From Ampelomyces quisqualis (Eukaryota > Ascomycota > Dothideomycetes > Pleosporales > Phaeosphaeriaceae), in NCBI GenBank assembly GCA_018398575.1, contig JAGTXZ010000008.1:620001-684000 (forward strand): 64,000 nt of DNA, in the 5' to 3' direction. Positions 35,243-47,297 of this stretch are shown piece by piece. A model generated the notes under the pieces. That model was not told the DNA's origin. It made no database searches and saw only the letters and a program-made list of their open reading frames with translations. Made by a program: the position numbers and the translations under genes. Each line of letters starts with the position of its first letter. Position 1 is the first letter of the stretch.

Positions 35243-36194
35243 AGTCCGTGTCGCAAGATGCTGCATTACTTCGTGACAGCCAGCTGCAAGCATGATGTGA
35301 ATCAATGGCCACAGGTCAGGTTCTGCTATACCGAGAAGGTCTCGCATGTCTAGACCTGGTGCGGAGTAGTGTGCGCGCATGCTCGATGCCTCCCATGGTT
35401 GATATAGTTGGGCGTGAGAAAACACCTTCTCGCTGGGCTCTTACGACGTCGCATCCAACATACTTGAATAGGCAAGTATGGAAAGTAGCAATGTATTGGC
35501 TCGGGATGGCGTCGAGCTCCTAAGCCGCTTCAGTGCACCAACCATCGCTTTGAGAGCAGTAGCGAATTGTGTTAGCACAAACGGCGCCCATGCAGATCAA
35601 ACCATGCCGTCGATGATATGCGGAACCACAAAGTCGGCGCCCGCGTCGGACATGCACAAACGTCAGATCTGTCATCTCGAGCTTGAGTGGCGTGGTGTCG
35701 ATGGCGATGTTGGATGAGGTTGCTGCAGGCGGCTCTCGGCTGATTGGATTAGATTGGAGCAGCGCACTGATCCTTTTTCCAACGCCTCGCGCTCCGTCCA
35801 ACTAGATACTTCTACTACACCACACACAGCTTGCACACGCTTACCCCGCCCACGACCGACTCTGTTCTGTCTAATTTCATCGCCGTCCCACCTACTCTCC
35901 GCCATAGCAGCATTCGCATATACTATCCACCATCTGGCGCTATTTCATCGTCATCTCGAACCAACCTCATTCTGCCTGCATCTGTGCCTTTGCGGTTTTC
36001 CTTCCTCGTCCGTCCCCTCGGTCTTGTACGTACACGCAATTCTCGCGCTCGCACTGTTAGCTGACAACCGCCCAGCTGAACAGTGAATCGGGAACCACGC
36101 TTCCAGCCGCCCCACGTCCCCAAGACTCGCCTGCTTTGCGCCAAGACCAACAGCCAACCCTCACCCGCACCTTCTCCACCCTGACATCGGCAAA
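35243..36194. other. Intergenic, LIP2 to G3BP-like gene
   Basis: No gene confirmed. The minus strand has a 93-aa open frame (35801-35520) and a short frame around 35650-35600 ending in a protein-like FVVPHIIDGMV, but I could not join them into a credible gene. The right 350 bp is pyrimidine-rich leader of the G3BP-like gene. Confidence 0.45.
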
Positions 36195-37918
36195 ATGGCC
36201 TCTACCGACTTGTCCGCCCATACCAACGGCAACTACGCGCCCCAAGGATACGAAAACAGCTATGCGACCGGCGCTTCCAACTTCACCCCCTCGCAGCAAC
36301 CCACCGCCCAGCCCACACAACAAGCGCCTGTGGCTGAGGTGCCCAAGGACGAGGTCGGCTGGTACTTTGTCGAACAGTACTATACAACCCTCAGCAAGAG
36401 TCCTGAACGTCTCTACGTAAGTTGCTGCCTCAATTCGTGGTTGCCGGCGGAACCTGACTGACAGCAATCAGCTTTTCTACAACAAGCGCTCGCAATATGT
36501 TTCCGGTGTCGAAGAGGAGAAGGTCAGCGTTTGCGCAGGACAAAAGGTATGCCGAACATGTCGCGACCATGGTTCCAGTGGCTGACGAAAGTAGGCCATC
36601 AATGAGCGCATCAAGAGTCTCGACTTCAAGGACACCAAGGTTCGCGTCACCAACGTCGACACCCAAGGCTCCGAGTCGAACATCGTCATCCAAGTCATTG
36701 GTGAGATTTCCAACCAGGGCCAGCCCCACAAGCGTTTCGCTCAGACCTTCGTCCTCGCCGAGCAGACCAACGGCTACTTCGTACTCAACGACATCTTCCG
36801 CTACCTGGCCGAGGAGCCCGAGGAGGAGGAAGAGCTCCAGCAGGAGTCCGCCAATGGCGTTCAGGAGCCTGCCCCGACCGCGGCCGTCCCGGAGGATGCA
36901 TCGCTGAACCACAGCAGCGAGGTCGCGGACAGCGAGGAGGACTTGACCAAGGTAGACGAGAAACTCCAGGCAGCACAGGAGGAGTCAGCTGCTGAACCAG
37001 TCGCTGCCGCTGCTCCAGCTCAACAGGTGCCCGAAGAAGTTGAGGCCCCTGAGACCGAAGAGGCCCCTGCCGCCGTCAGTGAGGAGGCCCCTAAGGCTGC
37101 TGAGGCTCCCGTCGCTGAAGAGGTTGCCCAGCCAAAGAAGCCCAAGGCTCCCGTGTCCACCTCTGCGCCCTCTGCCGCCAGGTCTTCTCCTGTTGCGATG
37201 CCTGCTGGTCCCCCTAAGCCAGCAGCTCCCAGGACCTGGGCCAGCCTTGCTGCATCCGCTCACAAGGTCGCCACACCTGTTGTTGCTGCTCCTGCCTCTC
37301 AGCAAGCTGCTGCCCAACCCAAGGCTGCTACTCCTACTCAGCCTGCCGCTGCCGCTCCCTCTGCCTCGCAAACATCGGCCCCTGCTCGCGATCAATCACC
37401 ACCTGCCAGCCAGGGCGAGGCTACAGGTTGGCAGTCTGTAACTGGGCATAAGAAGGAGCAGTCTCGTGCCCAGAACCTGGGACCCGCCGTTGACCCCGAC
37501 CAGAAGCGTGCCTACATTAAGAATGTATACAGCCAAGTCGAGGAGGGTGCTTTGAGGTCCGCTCTGACCAAGTTTGGCGAGATTGAGTACCTCGACATCA
37601 GCCGGCCCAAGGTAAGTGGAGTACAGTCGAGAATATGTACGATGCTAATATTGCTTTTAGAACTGCGCTTTTGTCGACTTCAAGACTCCCGCTGCCTACC
37701 AAGCTGCCATTGCAGCCAACCCGCATACTGTGGACGGCATCGAGCTCAAGGTCGAAGAGCGTCGTCCACGTCCCGAGCAGTTCCGTGGTGGCTTCCCTCG
37801 CGGTGGTACTCCTCGCGGCCGCGGTGGTGTTGGCGGGCAAGGCTCCCGCGGCGGTTACCAGCCACGCGGCCGGGGCGGTCCTGCTCGCGGTGGTCGAGGT
37901 GCTCCTCAGGAGGCGTGA
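36195..37918 (+). CDS. G3BP/Bre5-like NTF2-RRM RNA-binding protein
   Basis: Fungal homologue of G3BP and of yeast Bre5 and S. pombe Nxt3: binds RNA, nucleates stress granules and acts as cofactor of the Ubp3 deubiquitinase. Exons are 36195..36416, 36472..36546, 36595..37611 and 37661..37918; introns 55, 48 and 49 bp; 523 aa. The NTF2-like domain (about 50-180) starts with VGWYFVEQYYTTLSKSPERL, joins LFYNKRSQYVSG across the first splice, and ends with FAQTFVLAEQTNGYFVLNDIF. An acidic, then Ala/Pro-rich linker follows, including AAPRTWASLAASAHK. A RRM (about 405-470) has AYIKNV as RNP2 and NCAFVDFKTP as RNP1. The C-terminal tail is RGG-rich. Domain order is exactly that of G3BP. Confidence 0.95.
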
Positions 37919-38646
37919 GCGTGATGATAACCGCACACGCTTCTTCTTCTTCTCCTTCTTCTTTCTTCTTACCTCCCACTTGTGATTCGCCGATGCTAAA
38001 AGCATTTCCTGACGACTGACGGTAGCAACGTGTACTGTACCGGGCCTTTCCGCGCTTGTATAAAAGTCATCATTTCGACCCCTGTTATCCTTTAGCTTCG
38101 TGCCCCTCGAACCCTTGCATAGCGAGTGGTTTCTTCGTCGCAATTCCCCTTCCACGTTCTCATTCAGTTCTTTGTCTTGAACACCCTTCCCTTCACGTCG
38201 CGCATGTTCTCGATACCTTATGTATGTGGATGGCTTTTTGGGTCTTTGAGGACAGGATGTTTAGGTTCAGAAAAAGGTTCCGGTGTAATGGGGATATGGG
38301 GCAAGGGTTATTATCTGTAACAACATGGCCGGGATGCTGAGACACGGTTCAGTATAGTGGATATAGTACCAATCTAAAATGACACGTTACGATGAATACG
38401 CTGGCTCTGAAGAGGTGCTGCGTTGTTCCCTCTCAGTACAAGCTGCTTGGGACCTTGCATACCGACTAGCAGCGTAGTCGAAGCTTGGGGCTGCGGAGTG
38501 CGGGGCGCGGTATCACCCGCGTTGATCACATCACCGTACCTTCACTTCTACACTGTCCTGCCACTTCCACCCAGCTCATCACGTTGCTCCTTGGAAAAGA
38601 TCAGTGTGTTCGGCGTGTGACCGAATGCTCCTACTCCTACTCGAGA
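37919..38646. other. Intergenic, G3BP-like to septin-like gene
   Basis: Contains a CTT/TCT-rich tract at 37941-37975 just after the stop. No gene seen. The septin-like frame is open upstream to 38485 without ATG. Confidence 0.6.
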
Positions 38647-41215
38647 ATGCGACCGCTGCCTGGCGGCGACGCCCTATCTTCGAGTGTCAAGCCCCGGTCC
38701 CGGAAGTCTAGCGTTGATCATGCCCCCGCCACGTCCAACGTCCCCACCGCCTTCTTCATGAGGAGCGAGGAGGAGATGGAACAGTCTGTGGCCTCGACCC
38801 CTAGCGCTGAACCACGAGCAAAAGAGCGCGATAGCACTTTTGGCGTCGAGAGCCTGGCAGACACACTCGAAGCTGCCTTTGGTCCAGACGGTACCACTCC
38901 GGCCCAGCAGGCGGAGAGCCACCGCATAGGCACGCAGCGCGAGAAGGCCGTGTCGAGAGCAGGGTCGCATAGCTCCTCGTCGAGTTCAGAAAAGCTTACA
39001 GATAGCCTCAAGCAGTCCCCTGCGCGCAAGCTCAGGAGGAACCTCTCAAGTCATGCCAGCTCAACGCCGCTTACGCCCCTCCATGTCGACGCGCCCTCCC
39101 CTGCACCCACGTCGGGTATGCTGAGCACGCCGAGTGCAGTGTCTTTGCAGTCCCTCAGGCTCTCTGACGAGGACTCCGGCATGGATGAGTCTGCCAGCCA
39201 AGCCATAGTGTCGAGCGGAGAGGAGGAGGGCGCAGAGACGACCACGCAGCAAGGCTCTTTGGACGGCAGCTTTCCACAGCTTGTCATGCCCAGCATACAG
39301 ATGCCCTCTAGAAGGCCTTTCACCACCAAAGGCAAAGCCATGGGCAAGCTGAAGGTCATGGTTGCCGGAGAAACTGGTACGTTGTCTAATCTGTCGCTAC
39401 AGATTACATGAATAGTGACACGTCGCTGATCGCACAGTACAGGCATCGGAAAGTCGTCTCTTGTCCGCTCCATAGTACAGTCATGCGAAGACATCGTTCA
39501 CGTAGATCCCTTATCCCCATCCAGCTCGAGGCACCAACCAGTACCACCTAGATCGAACTCTCGCAGAAGGAGCAGTAACTATGCTGCGACCGCAAGAATA
39601 ACCGAGATTCATGCCAGTACCAAGCCGTACCCACACTGGTGGACAGATGTGGAGGAGAGCCGTGTCTTGCGAAGGAGAAAGAGCAGTCTCGATGCCGTGT
39701 TGGAACGCAATATATGCTTCGTAGACACCCCTGGCTTCACGCGCGGAGCCACTCAAAAGGATGATATGGAACTGGTCATAGAGTTTGTTGAGTCATTGCT
39801 ACGCCAGACGTCCTCAGTGACTACCATGGAGGACAATGATGTGCTCGGTGTCGTGAGTGGTAGTGGAGGTCTTTCAATAGACGTGGTGATCTATCTTCTG
39901 CCGCCCAGTAAGTTCTCTCACAAAATATGCCGCTTCAGGTACGCTAACGCAATTACAGACAAGGATATCTCAACCGATATCGAATATATGCAGCGCCTTT
40001 CCTCCCTTACCAACGTTGTCCCGGTTATCGCAAAGGCAGATACTCTCTCGGCCCAAGAAGCAATAGTTTTAAAGACGACTATTCTCGCGCGGCTACAAAC
40101 AACCCCTATCAAACCATTTTTCTTTGGTAAAGGGCTGGAAGACGCCTTATTGGCCGTACAAAGTCTTTCTATCATACATCCACCGGTACAGACTTCTGCG
40201 CCAGAGCAGTATCCCTTTACGAGTCCGACTTACCCCTATGCCATTTCCTCTACACCCGGACCAGACAATGAGACTATGGACGCATCGCTCCTGATGTCCC
40301 CGGATTATGTTCAGCCTTTGCTCCCTTCCGAGCTCACTGCTATGATCAGTCAAATATTTGACCCGGAATCCATTGCCTGGCTACGACACTCGGCAGCCAA
40401 GAAGTTTCTCGGTTGGCGAAGGAGGGCGAGGTTGCCCACTGACTCTTTCAGCCTGCAGACCCTGAAACAGCCACGAAGTCCCACGACTGCCTCGGTGGGA
40501 CTGACTGGAGGTGCCATGAACAGTACGTCCGCCAAGCCTTGAATTTATGCTAATGCTAACATGTCGTGCAGCCTCCGCAAATTCTTCAGTCTTCTCAGCA
40601 GCCTCACCATCTGGTGTCCTCGTTCCACAGTCAGGGTCGCCATTCTTTACATCCAACCTCCAATCGCCTTTCCCAGGATCAACTCCATCGCTAGCACACT
40701 CCGACCTCGAGAATCCTTCCAATTTCTCCCTCGCACGATACAACAGCTTCGGCCAGGCCGATCAACCCCTGTCAGAGATCAGGATCGCAAAGTGGGCGAC
40801 TGATCTCCAACGCAGCCTGCGCAATGAACGAGACAGGTTTGAAGAGTTGCAACGCGACGACAGAGCGAAGTGGCTGATCGAGCGCGTCGGTGAAGAAGTA
40901 TCGCGAGGTACCATTGTCGTATCGCCAGGCGGTTCTCCAAGAGCAGAATGGGCTGTAGTGCGACATGGTGACGAGAAGCAAGCCAAAGCTGGGCAGCGAT
41001 ACACCAAAGCTAGGAGCTTAGACTCGAGAGACCCACTGGGTCTGTGTAATCTCAGCGACCAGGTCAAACGAAGGGGTTTCGTGCTGGTCAAAGTACTTGG
41101 TGGCGTGAGCGTCTTGGGCGCCATCATGGTAGCCGTCATACGCGCATTCGGCGTCGAATCCGGTCTGCCGCAGAATGGCTGGCGGAACTGGTTGACTGGG
41201 AATGTGGAGTGGTAA
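38647..41215 (+). CDS. Septin-like GTPase with C-terminal membrane helix
   Basis: Divergent septin-type GTPase. Exons are 38647..39376, 39443..39907, 39959..40522 and 40572..41215 (800 aa; introns 66, 51 and 49 bp). A Ser-rich, disordered N-terminus of ~235 residues precedes the G domain. The P-loop is VAGETGIGKSSLV, and the first intron splits the motif. G3 is ICFVDTPGF; G4 is VVPVIAKADTLS, the septin form AKAD. SPHWW-like inserts (PYPHWWTDVEESRV) and several loops are longer than in core septins. The C-terminal ~120 residues contain a Glu/Arg-rich coiled coil (LQRSLRNERDRFEELQRDDR) and end in one membrane helix VLGGVSVLGAIMVAVIRAFGV. Core septins lack such a helix. This fits a tail-anchored, septin-related family in filamentous ascomycetes rather than CDC3/10/11/12 orthologues; function unknown. 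Intron 2 is stopless and a multiple of three. Confidence 0.9.
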
Positions 41216-44200
41216 GTATGTATGCATGATGCGAGGTATGTTCTCAAGGCGTTATAGGTCGCGACGGTGTATAGATATACCCAGCTTTCAAGGTTTAGGT
41301 CCTCCTCAGGGTACTAGCTAGGTCATTGAATGGACACTGCCTCAAGTCCATCCAAGCCCTGAATTTCTTGCTGCCGCTTCCAGGCAGGGAAAGTAAAGCT
41401 GTGATGAAGTGCTAGTATATCAAGGCTCTTACAACAGTCAATATAAGGGGCAGCATGGCTCTGTGCTTGTACGGGCCTGGAACAGTGCGATTTTTATTTT
41501 CCTAGTACCGAACTGGTAACAATTGACATAGATTGTAGCTTCTTCTTGTTCTTGTTCTCCTAGTTTACCTACTCGACACAAAACAAACACAAACCACCTC
41601 ACTTCAACCACCATTGAGCATACTTCCGGTATCCAAGTAACATTCGCAAAGAATTGAGCATAGCCCTTTACACTACATGAATGCAATACCGCATTAGTCT
41701 CATCATCACAACAAAACAACACAACGCCGCGAAAACACCAGTATACCATCCTCACCCACATCCAACCATGGCCCCTACCACCCTGTGCATCTTGCAAATC
41801 GTTATACATACACACAGCGCACAAATCATACATTAAATCACTCCTCCACCTCTAAATACATCCTCTCAGACTACTTACATAGCAGGAACGACTCATGTCC
41901 ATGCGCCCCATCGCCCACTCGAGCCAGCCTATCCAGCGCGCTCACACACACTGTCTCCCGCGAGCGAAAATCGCGCGTGCTCGTTCAACAGAGCGGCAGC
42001 GGGCGGATACACTGTGCCTCGACGGCAGATGCACTTGGGAAGAGATGGAGCGTTGTGCTTGGTGATGGATATTTGCGCCACGTGGTTGTTGTTTGTTCGA
42101 TTTCTTTTTTTTTTCAATTCATCAAGATGTACATACGAATCGCGCGTTGAGAACGGACTTACCTTTTCATGACGACGGGGTGGGCGGGGCCGAGATGGCG
42201 TCGGGGGTGCGGAGTGTGTGCGATTGTGGGGGTGGGCGGAGATGAAAGGGAGGGGGGTTTGGGTGGAGTGGATTATCGCTTTGTGGTTGGGGTGGGGACT
42301 GCGCGGTGGAAATTGGGAGTGTGTACTCCGTACTGTGTTGTAGCGGTGGAGAAGGGTGCGTGTAGTGTTAGTTTGCTAGTGTGTGGGGAGAGGGTGAACT
42401 TGACGGCTGGTACTGTGCGGTTGAGTGTGTCATGCACGATTTGCTAGAAGGAGTAGGGACTCGGACTAGGTGGGTCCAAGCGGGCTTTGTGACTTGAGCT
42501 GGGCTTCCAAGGGTGGGCGCTTGGGTTTGTATTGATGTGGTTGGGGCAAGGGAACTTGGTAAGGTTGGGCTTGGGCAAAGAGCGTCTGGCTTTGGACATT
42601 GGGTTGGGCTTTGATAGACCTGTGATTGTGACTTTGTGCTGTCACAGATGTTTCCCTTCAGCCGCTCAAGTCAGACCTGCGTCCCCATGCCGTTTCGCTG
42701 TTCTGAGAGAAGGGCAAAAGGCGGACATGAGCAGTTGGGCCGGGAGCAAGACTAGTTACTTTTGACCAAGAATCAGGCTTTGATACACCTAACCTTGTGA
42801 CTCGTGTGCGTGTTTCCGTTGAAATACCTCAGGAGGGTGGCTTTGAGGATTCTTGAATTAGATTGGCGTGCCTGGGAGTGCATCGACTCCTCTGGACTCA
42901 AGGTCACTTCGTAAAAAACTCGTATTATTACTATCTTTGACTAACACTTCTTTCTAGAAATATCGCTCAGCTTTGTGCGTGGCATGCACGTGGTGCATGA
43001 AGTCTCAAATTAGTTTCTCCACAGCTCGTATTGAATAACGTTATTAGTTATATAGTACGGAGTACGAAGTATGTCATTTCAAGGCTGCATATGCGCTAAA
43101 GGCCCTCCAGCTGAGCCCGTTTTAATCTGATTATTTCAAGTTGAGTTGTAAAGCTTTGAAGTTCGCTCGGCATTCCATCGGTATTGACAACATGCAGTCA
43201 CCTAACATGTGCGGCGAATTGCTCCGGCATACGAGAATGGCTGCTTGGACTATTTGCTTGGTACATTTGCTAGGTTTACCGTTTGAATCTTGCCGTGCTA
43301 TGTACGGAGTACTGAGGTCAAATATGTAACCAAATCCACTATCCGGTCTGGGGACTGAGTGATGAATTTGTTCCATTCAAGATTAGAGATACCTAGCTAG
43401 GTCGTGAGCTACCTAGAAAACATGCTCAGGCGGAAAACTGGGAGGCATGCCCGGGCAGAGTGTGATTGCTTAGCAAACCCATGAACTTGGGCCGCGAAGC
43501 CAACGTATACCCAAGGTCCAAGGATGGTGTCAGCACGGCACGGAACACGCCTTGATGTGGTAGTGTCCACAGCTTCGATTCTGCAGCTTGTTGAATCCTT
43601 GTACTCCGGAGTCCGTACTGTATGTAGCTACGCGGGTACGGTATTTCTCGAGCAGGAGCCAAGCTAGTGCACGGGCCGGAGTCGGTTCCGGATTTTGAGT
43701 GACAGTTGTTACTGTGGCAGTGCGTGGCTGGTGTTTGATGCAGATGTTCTGACTGGCTTAAACCTTCGGGGCCAACTCGGGGCCGTGCCTTAGCTTGGCT
43801 CCTTATTGTGAATTAATACGATAGCGTCGTTGTCCTGTCAAGTGTGGCTGAACGTAGCCTTTTTCGGGAGGGTTGGATGATGTGTTAACACGCTTGTTTC
43901 TGCGTTAACTCGGGACTTCCGGGCTCTGTCTCTGGTCCCATGATTACTAATGATATGCTAAAAAGGGATATTGTCACTGGCTAGGAGAGGTTCAGGTCTT
44001 CGGCGAAGCGATTTGGAATTGTACCGAGCCACTCTGTTGTCCGGGAGGCGTGGAAACTAGTTAAGTGGAGATCAGGTCGACGGATATTTCCGTGATACCG
44101 CTGCCGCTCCCGCTTGCCGCCAGCGTTACGGAGTGGTGTCATCATTGTTGTCTTTTCTCGCTGCTGGCCGCCATGTTCTCGGTGCCGTTCCATCCCATGT

Positions 44201-45121
44201 TTGCTTTTTGCCTCCATGCTAGAGATCTTGTGTAGCATAAAAATGCAGAGCCGCATGTAATGGGGTGTCTTTTGTCGAAGAATTGACCGTTCCAAGCGCG
44301 GCAGTGAGGCATATGTGGTTAGTGAGACCGGTTCGGACTTGCTGGGTTTTGGCGTTGATATGATCGGGGCGCAACGCCATTACACCAGTATTTTTATGGG
44401 ACGGGATAAAATGCCGAGATCTTGTGCGCGATGAAACCTGATTCCATGGGCACGCATATGCAGCGTTGCTCACCGATCGGAGCTTGTGGGGGAGATAGAA
44501 TGCCTGATCAGGAAAGACACGCGTTGTGGTTAGGCACGTGAGTTAGTCAATCCTTGACTAGGGGCCCGTGGCTATACAGGGATGATGCTCAATGCGAGGT
44601 GCATGATCTGGCTGAAACGTGGCTAATAATGTAGCCTGCTGTGTACACATGGCACCACCTACATATCGCGGAAGTTGGTTGAGGGTGGATCTTCAGATCC
44701 ATAATTCACCGATGCAGTACATGCCATAGATCTGGTGCAACGTTAGTATGTACAGGCTTACCTGCTGGGAAAGGGACCTTCGCAGTATTGTAAGGCTTGG
44801 TGAACGATACCGTGTTGGATGGCGGAAGGATCGGTAGCACGATGTTGATTTTCTAACACCTCTCATATGGTCAAGGTATCTGTAGGACAAATTCGGCAAG
44901 GTCGCAGCAAATCTAAAAAAGTCTATATTTGGGCTACTTGACTGGGCTGGCTCGATGTAAAAATCATATGCTATACAGCTCATTCTCCAGGTCAGCCGTT
45001 TCATGTCGATATAGAGGAGGGATATGACCAGGAGCTGTAGGTAAAAGAATCTGTCCGGAAGTGGCATCTCCGGGAGGGCACCTGTATCGAATCTAAAGCC
45101 TTTTGTGCGTGCTTTTAACGC
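41216..45121. other. Gene-poor region of 3.9 kb
   Basis: No gene is confirmed. The segment 42170-42450 is strongly G-rich on the plus strand. At 42171 the minus strand has ATGAAAAG directly before GTAAGT, a good start-plus-donor, and short protein-like frames lie downstream (41870-42020). I could not build a complete gene from these. TACGGAGTA words occur at 42324, 43056 and 43303, with a variant (TACTCCGGAGTCCGTA) at 43602-43617. Frames at 41438-41833 (-) and 44693-45067 (-) lack domains. Confidence 0.45.
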
Positions 45122-46926
45122 TCAAAGTTGCTCTTCCGCCACTTCCCAGACACATCTTGGGCATAGACAGTCACCGCCGAGAGCGCCGACAGCCCAGGCT
45201 CGTCGTTCTTTCACTGGCAGGCTGATATCACAGTAGTGGCTGAGCACTTCTTCCCCCTCTTTGATTCCTGGGTTTGTTTTGGGGTCTCGGCCTTTCCATT
45301 CAACTAGATTTTCTCGACTCCAGAATTTGATGCTGCCCTGCCACTCCCAAGCTACATTTGGATCGCAGCTATGATTGGCAAGGCACCACATAGGATGGAC
45401 TGCGCCAATCTCCGGTCGGCCATCAAGACCCTGCCGTGCCGACGCAGTACCTCTGAGCTTTGCGAAGATAGTGTTGAACACCCAGGTGTCGTAGCGGTGG
45501 CTCTGGGTAAAGATGTTGACCTCCATATTTTCCAGAATATGCAACGGTTTGAGGACATTGCTTTTGAAGGAGAATGGCAGAGTCTGCGGCACCGATCCAA
45601 AGGCATCTGAGATCTGACCTTGAGAATCGAACTGGTAGACTGCATCCAGGTCTTGGCCATGATAGTCGCCCCAGATGTAACGAATCTCCTTGAGTTCCAA
45701 GGGATGTAGACCCTGCGTCTCAGCCAGCGCTAATGTGCGGACCAACAGCGAAGTATAAAGAGCATCTGCAGCCTCACCTATAGGTGCCTGGCTTTGATCT
45801 ACATTTACTCCGCACAAAGAGGGATGATAGCAGTCCTGAGCCAGATCGTGACATTCCGTGCTACAGAAAAAGACGTCCTCGCATTCCTCGCATGATACAA
45901 TGGTGTTTTCAGTACCATCTAGTCCTATCTCTTGTGACTTGGGAAGCGCAAGGCTACAGGCATCGCAGTACGCGTCATGCAACCTTGAGATGGCAGTCAG
46001 GAGAGACTTCTCCTCCAGGATGTGATCCCCTGGAAAAATATCTTGCTTTGCAAAGACACCTAGCTGTTTCACGTATTTAAAATCTGATGCCGATGATGAG
46101 TTCAAAGGATCAATCGAAAGCAGAGGTAATTCTGAAATCTTGACCTCCAACTTTGGGGCAACAATGGCCATCTCGTCGTTCAAAAATCTCAAGCACTCTT
46201 CCGAAAAGCGATCGGGCTCATGGTGGTTCCAAGGATACTGCTCGCGGCGGACAAGACCTTTCTCTGGATAATCGTCAACGTCGAGATCCTCTGCTTTCCA
46301 CCCCTTCTCCTCAGAGAAGGCTGAGAGCTTGCTTGAAAGTAGGGCGTCGTGCTTCTCAAATATAGAAGCGCGTGGGAAAGCCTTTTGCGCTCGAGCAATA
46401 TATTCGAAAGCGCTACGAAGGCTTCCGCATTCTAGTAGACATTCGATGAGAATGTCGTATCTGCCACAATCAGCCGTGTGCCTTGCGATGAAGACGTCCT
46501 AGACAGCTGCTTACATACGCGGCTATCGAACAACATGTCTGCGCCCATATCGTGGCATCATCTTCATCGTAATCTGACTGAGCTATGCTTTGTCCGTTGA
46601 TGGATATGCTGGCCAATTTCGCTGAGTTCCAGTCGCCTCTTGCTGCTTCTAGTGCATCATCATGATACTCGCCTTCTTCAACTACTTCATCGATCAGAAG
46701 AAGTGCTTTGTAGGCATCACTAGCGGCAAGGTCTGGATACCCGAGTCTCTTGTAAGCTCTCGCTAGCTCGAGCCGATGTGATATGCTATAAGGCTGGTTG
46801 GGCGTAGCCTCTTGTAGCGCGAGAAGACCCTCAGTAAGTTTCCTACGGATGAGTGCTCTATGCTGAGATGCGTGAGTTTCGACCAGTTAGACATGATTGT
46901 TCGCTTGTTTCGCGTACCGAGTCCAT
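45122..46926 (-). CDS. SET/MYND-type protein with N-terminal helical repeats
   Basis: Likely lysine methyltransferase of the SMYD/Set5-6 type. Minus-strand exons are 46926..46918 (ATG GAC TCG only), 46862..46519 and 46460..45122; introns 55 and 58 bp; 563 aa. The 9-nt first exon is the only way I found to start the frame: its donor GTACGC, branch CTAAC and acceptor CTCAG are all good. Residues about 5-100 resemble TPR helices (HRLELARAYKRLGYPDLAAS, AFEYIARAQKAFPRASIFEK). A split SET domain starts near VKQLGVFAKQDIFPGDHIL. A MYND-like cysteine cluster is inserted (YCDACSLAL, SCEECEDVFFCSTECHDLAQ). The SET core has CLANHSCDPNVAWEW and VLSHYCDISLPVKERR, and a post-SET GDCLCPRC follows. Cofactor and zinc residues look intact. 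Substrate unknown. Confidence 0.88.
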
Positions 46927-47297
46927 ATTGCTGATTCCTTGATTCAAAGTGCCGCACGATATCCTTTCAGTTCACTTCCAAGGAGAAACCTCTCCATGGA
47001 AAGAATTTGGAAAAAGAGAAGAGCCTTCAAAATAAACCGAGCAATTTTTTGCCGTTGCACAATCAGAATCGTCCAACCCTCCTGATTTGTGCATCTGGAT
47101 GCTGCGCGGAAGCATTTCACGAGAACTTTTCCTGTGGTTTCGCGAAGTGGCGTTATCGATAACTAGGTACGGAGTAGGTAAGCGCGTGTGCTAGCGTGTT
47201 TCCCCACCGGTCTTTTTCAGGTCCGCCACTTCGTGATGCACCATCACGACAGTCCATCAAATCGTAGCCAATATACATGACCTGACGGCCCTGCAAC
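46927..47297. promoter_or_regulatory. Bidirectional promoter, SET protein and WD40 protein
   Basis: 371 bp between divergent start codons. Contains TACGGAGTA at 47168-47176. No TATA box seen. Confidence 0.5.
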
